This document shows positions 34,301 through 36,403 of a stretch of 36,403 nt of DNA, piece by piece; within the stretch, counting starts at the first letter, position 1; every line of letters begins with the position of its first letter. The stretch spans positions 1 through 36,403 of the forward strand of contig DYJV01000021.1 in NCBI GenBank assembly GCA_020722945.1, given 5' to 3'. The notes under the pieces are model-generated. The model was not told the DNA's origin. It was given only the letters and a program-made list of their open reading frames with translations, and ran no database searches. The position numbers and the translations under genes were made by a program. The DNA is from Candidatus Methylomirabilis sp. (GTDB taxonomy: Bacteria; DYJV01).

Positions 34301-34789
34301 GAATTCCCCTTTATTTGAAACAAGATAAGAAAATTGGTAGCCATACTCAATAAGAAACATTGATAAAACCTCTCGGTCAATGCTCTCACCCCTCTTGAAT
34401 GTTAGAAAGTTTTTTACAACAATTTCTGGGGTAACAAATTTATTGAGGATAAGGGAACATGGAAGGATAAATACAACTCCACTCTGATTTAAAAGTGAGT
34501 ATAGCAGATTTATAACTTCTGAAATAAGATTTTCATTTTTGAGTGTATTACTGAAGGGAAAAAATTTTGGTATATTAAAGAACTTTACATCTATCTCTTG
34601 AGATACACCCTTTACCCCTTTATATATAGACCAAGAGGTATCTCTGTCAGGTGTGAAGATTACAATATTTTGTCTACTATGCCCCTTTAGAAGAGCAGTA
34701 AAAAAAGAGAAGCTTGAAATATCATAATTTGTTGCAATAAAATTTTGACCCGAATCAAGCTTACCGATTAAATCAGAAAATAGCTGCAT
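31367..34789 (-). CDS. mfd: transcription-repair coupling factor Mfd
   Basis: 1140 residues, full length. It removes RNA polymerase stalled at DNA lesions and recruits UvrA. Order: UvrB-like N-terminal domains (about 1-330), RNA-polymerase interaction domain (about 470-545, EDDFVVHIQHGIGNFKGL), helicase module with Walker A GDVGYGKTEVA (about 625-635), DEEH box (DEEHKFGV), TATPIPRTL, and QLRGRVGRS near 920, then the TRCF C-terminal domain (about 1000-1110). The ATG has no Shine-Dalgarno; GATAAAACTA directly precedes it. Possible -10 TATAAC only a dozen bases upstream would make the mRNA almost leaderless. First gene of the run mfd, SurA-like, manC-type. Confidence 0.97.
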   Translation of the reverse strand: MQLFSDLIGKLDSGQNFIATNYDISSFSFFTALLKGHSRQNIVIFTPDRDTSWSIYKGVKGVSQEIDVKFFNIPKFFPFSNTLKNENLISEVINLLYSLLNQSGVVFILPCSLILNKFVTPEIVVKNFLTFKRGESIDREVLSMFLIEYGYQFSYLVSNKGEFSFRGDIFDIFTPIFELPLRITLFDNIIEGINFFNPDNQKRSKEEVINEFIIPQNSQFIYNEENIKAILDKLSSSKHERYLKEKLSLKQSDLNISMLVSPYSTIFDYIKLSKSKVLIFNHNNLRKKLKDYYNDLSLHFEEIATDGYDAFSYQDYFIDYEYCYTSLDKCDIFFEELLLSEESVNTIDIGSSNLKNMRKKILAQKEDHFHPLFDDIEKNLKDESRIYFFFNDKVKSDNIKNLLASRKYKFYESEHDLLSTYIDRRDRIAFINGDGINGFKSELLKVVIITEQDIFGKKSQPYKKFEISEHSLQQFSELKEDDFVVHIQHGIGNFKGLKRIDISGSIKEFIILEYLNKDRLYIPIEKINLLQKYVGEEGHLPSPDKLGGERWAKVKESVKKAVESVAKELLELYASRKLIKGISFKGNENLIEEFSLQWDFEETPDQQKAIDDVFSDMDADYPMDRLLCGDVGYGKTEVAIRASLKAVLNGYQVGFLVPTTILALQHYKNLKDRFSGYPFVVDMLSRFQTKREQGLVLENLASGKIDIVVGTHRLLQDDVKFKNLGFLIVDEEHKFGVNHKEKLKLLKKSIDVLSMTATPIPRTLQMSFLGVKDLSVINTPPAERQSIETHIVRFKKSVIRSAILKEKERGGQVYFVHNRVKSIFSMGDFLKNLVPEIKIAVAHGQMNRSELENIYKDFIDAKYDLLLSSSIIESGLDNRNVNTILINRADNFGLSQLYQLRGRVGRSNLKSYAYLIVPSEELIQPLALKRLKILQTHSGLSQGFKLAMSDLEIRGAGNLFGKEQSGNLLSVGFEYYMDMLEKSINRLKGEIVTEDEFEPDIIYDSSVSFPENFISDDKERLYYYKKLAVSDEYSQLEEIRVDIEDKYGRLPEEADNLINIFYFKILSKKLMLQKIEIKDTFLILTIDSKSKIDPKKVLEKVVKGDKRFMFLSQNSLKINLKSDTLQRKYSEADQILKEIL

Positions 34790-34800
34790 TAGTTTTATCA

Positions 34801-34806
34801 GTTATA
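34801..34806 (-). promoter_or_regulatory. possible -10 box for mfd
   Basis: Minus strand TATAAC inside TTGTTATAAC, with no convincing -35 at 16-18 bases. If used, transcription would start about five bases before the ATG. Tentative. Confidence 0.3.
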
Positions 34807-34834
34807 ACAAAAGTTAATTTCAGAAAATATGTGA

Positions 34835-34867
34835 TAAAAAAAGATATAAGGGGGATTCCCCCCTTAT
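34835..34867 (-). terminator. terminator of metK
   Basis: Minus strand: ATAAGGGGG and CCCCCTTAT (34859-34867 and 34846-34854) form a 9-pair stem with a 4-base loop, followed by ATCTTTTTTTATC. It separates metK from mfd. Confidence 0.88.
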
Positions 34868-34879
34868 AAAAATTATTAG

Positions 34880-36046
34880 CTATTTGAGATGCTTTGCTTT
34901 ATCTTTAAGAATTTCTGCCATATCTGTCTTTTCCCATGTAAATTCCGGCAACTCTCTTCCAAAATGTCCGTAAGCAGCAGTTTTCTTGTAGATAGGTCTC
35001 AACAAATCAAGCTTTTCAATTATTGCTCTCGGCCTCAAGTCAAAATTTTCAAGAACAAGCTCTTTAATTTTGTCAGGTGCTATCTTGCTTGTCCCAAAAG
35101 AGTTGATCATAACAGATACAGGCTCTGCAACACCTATAGCATAAGCTATCTGAACCTCTACTTCACTTGCAAGATCAGCCGCAACTATATTTTTGGCAAC
35201 ATATCTTGCCATGTATGAAGCAGATCTGTCAACCTTTGAAGGATCTTTTCCTGAAAAAGCTCCACCACCATGTCGACCATATCCACCATAAGTATCAACT
35301 ATTATCTTTCTCCCAGTAAGACCACAATCACCCATAGGTCCACCTACAACAAATCTACCAGTAGGATTGACATATATTTTGGTATCTTTATCAACAAGAT
35401 TTTCAGGCATAACTTTTTTTATAACTTCTTCAATTATCCCCTCTCGGATAGTTTCGTTCTTTGCTTCAGGTGAATGCTGTGTCGAAACCACTATAGCCTC
35501 TACCCTTTTAGGGCTTTTATGCTCATACTCCATAGTAACTTGAGATTTGCCATCTGGTTTTAAAAAATCAAGTATTCCAGAGTTCCTCACATAACTTAAT
35601 CTTTTGGTAAGCTTATGGGCATAATATATTGCATGAGGCATCAGAACATCTGTCCCTTTGCAAGCATAACCAAACATTAACCCTTGATCCCCTGCTCCCT
35701 GATTGAGTCCTGCTTTATTAACACCCATAGCAATATCAGGAGATTGTTTGTCTATACTTGAAATAACTGCACATGTCTGGCTGTCAAAACCCATATCAGA
35801 ACTATTGTAACCAATCTCTCTTATAGTGTCTCTAACTATCTGAGGCATATCAACATAGCAATCAGTAGTAATTTCACCTGCTATTACAGCCATACCAGTA
35901 GTAACCAATGTTTCACAGGCAACCCTGCAATTCTTGTCCTGAGCCATTATTGAATCTAATATAGCATCTGAAATCTGGTCTGCAACTTTATCCGGATGCC
36001 CTTCAGTAACTGATTCTGAAGTAAATAAAAAATTTTTTGTAGACAT
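34880..36046 (-). CDS. metK: S-adenosylmethionine synthetase
   Basis: 388 residues. It makes S-adenosylmethionine from methionine and ATP. The N-terminal [20 protein letters not shown] carries the catalytic His and Mg-binding Asp; [16 protein letters not shown] is the ATP signature; [19 protein letters not shown] is the second signature, with phosphate-binding Lys. The length is standard. A perfect AGGAGG precedes the ATG. It has its own promoter (36075-36102) and terminator. SAM feeds RlmN and the tetrapyrrole methylase found in the window. No SAM riboswitch could be recognised in the leader. Confidence 0.97.
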   Translation of the reverse strand: MSTKNFLFTSESVTEGHPDKVADQISDAILDSIMAQDKNCRVACETLVTTGMAVIAGEITTDCYVDMPQIVRDTIREIGYNSSDMGFDSQTCAVISSIDKQSPDIAMGVNKAGLNQGAGDQGLMFGYACKGTDVLMPHAIYYAHKLTKRLSYVRNSGILDFLKPDGKSQVTMEYEHKSPKRVEAIVVSTQHSPEAKNETIREGIIEEVIKKVMPENLVDKDTKIYVNPTGRFVVGGPMGDCGLTGRKIIVDTYGGYGRHGGGAFSGKDPSKVDRSASYMARYVAKNIVAADLASEVEVQIAYAIGVAEPVSVMINSFGTSKIAPDKIKELVLENFDLRPRAIIEKLDLLRPIYKKTAAYGHFGRELPEFTWEKTDMAEILKDKAKHLK

Positions 36047-36074
36047 ATTGACCTCCTGATCTATTTTGTTAGCT

Positions 36075-36102
36075 TTAATATAAAGTAGTTACCACTTAAC
36101 AA
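36075..36102 (-). promoter_or_regulatory. promoter of metK
   Basis: Minus strand: TTGTTA (36097-36102), 16 bases, TATTAA (36075-36080); short leader of about 25 bases. A GGTAA-ATA-TTACC inverted repeat lies further upstream at 36186-36198. Confidence 0.5.
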
Positions 36103-36201
36103 ATGCCAAACTTACATTTTTTTTAAAGAAAAATCAATTAAATAATTTATAGATATAACCCTTTTTCAATAATATACTGTTACAGGTAAATATTACCACT
36201 A

Positions 36202-36403
36202 TTATTTATCCTGTAAATCTCCTTCTAACTGTTCAAAGCTGAGTGAAAATTCATTCTGCCGTGAGGAAGGTTCGAGAGCTGTTTTTTCTCTGTTTTTATT
36301 TTTTAGTTTTTCCCTCCAGCACTTCAGCCTGTTCTTCTAAGGAGTGTAGCAAAGCAACGGAAAATTCCCCTCTACTCAAGGGGTGGACAGCGAAGCTGGA
36401 CGG
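36202..36403. repeat. partial dispersed-repeat-like element with decayed coding remnants, cut by the window edge
   Basis: Composition changes: the last 200 bases are visibly richer in G and C than the flank. Minus strand has a frame open for 44 codons without a start (36205-36336, ending QLEGDLQDK then TAA) and, in another frame upstream, LLHSLEEQAEVLEGKTKK then a stop. These look like pieces of one reading frame split by a shift. At 36366-36382 CCCCT and AGGGG form a short hairpin, followed by GGTGGACAGCGAAGCTGGACGG. Such CCCCT..AGGGGTGG..GACGG blocks are, from memory, dispersed repeats of some anaerobic bacteria, often beside DUF559 endonuclease genes. The element continues beyond the window. 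Confidence 0.45.

Noticed and set aside
36047-36200. SAM riboswitch before metK
   Set aside because: No recognisable SAM-I core or terminator/antiterminator pair; the predicted leader is only about 25 bases.

Overview
The window is AT-rich (about one-third GC by eye) and densely coded. It reads like a chromosomal segment of a Gram-negative, motile, anaerobic or microaerophilic bacterium. Two predicted outer-membrane beta-barrel porins, several predicted lipoproteins and an AsmA-like envelope protein indicate a double membrane. A fused ferredoxin-dependent 2-oxoacid oxidoreductase, a c-type cytochrome and a polyferredoxin-like membrane protein indicate redox-based anaerobic metabolism. The gene styles (DUF3373 porin, PxxKW cysteine-rich protein, small CXXC protein beside a NapH-like protein) suggest Deferribacterota or a relative such as Calditerrivibrio or Deferribacter. 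That placement is inference; there is no rRNA here.

Layout. 0-4.6 kb, minus strand: a secreted cysteine-rich protein of unknown function; a three-gene envelope set (AsmA-like, CvpA-like, secreted LPP20-like); and a LysM lipoprotein with its own promoter and terminator. 4.8 kb: tRNA-Arg(CCU). 5.1-8.8 kb, minus: a 1246-residue fused 2-oxoacid:ferredoxin oxidoreductase with several TTGTATAC/GTATACAA palindromes upstream. 9.1-10.1 kb, plus: a CgeB-like glycosyltransferase. 10.3-15.1 kb, plus: cytochrome c, DUF3373 porin and a large chemoreceptor with a C-terminal zinc-binding (CZB) domain. 15.2 kb, minus: the PxxKW protein. 15.6-18.1 kb, plus: a GSA-aminomutase-like PLP enzyme and rlmN. 18.3-19.8 kb, plus: a second porin, with a long leader carrying an orphan Shine-Dalgarno sequence.

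20.0-25.9 kb, plus: housekeeping run ribH-nusB-small ORF, then hsp20-lon-thiL-tetrapyrrole methylase with overlapping or tightly packed genes. 25.9-26.7 kb, minus: tadA and a tRNA-Gly/tRNA-Cys pair. 26.8-36.0 kb, minus: metK with its own terminator, then mfd, a SurA-like lipoprotein, a manC-type enzyme, a CNNM/CorC-type membrane protein, an untracked 45-residue CXXC protein and a NapH-like Fe-S membrane protein. The right edge (about 36.2-36.4 kb) has different composition and looks like the start of a dispersed repeat with decayed coding remnants.

No phage, CRISPR array, transposase or large defence system is visible. The most interesting signals are small: the multi-palindrome operator region, the orphan Shine-Dalgarno in the porin leader, the hidden CXXC gene, the terminator abutting the chemoreceptor ribosome-binding site, and the repeat at the right edge.
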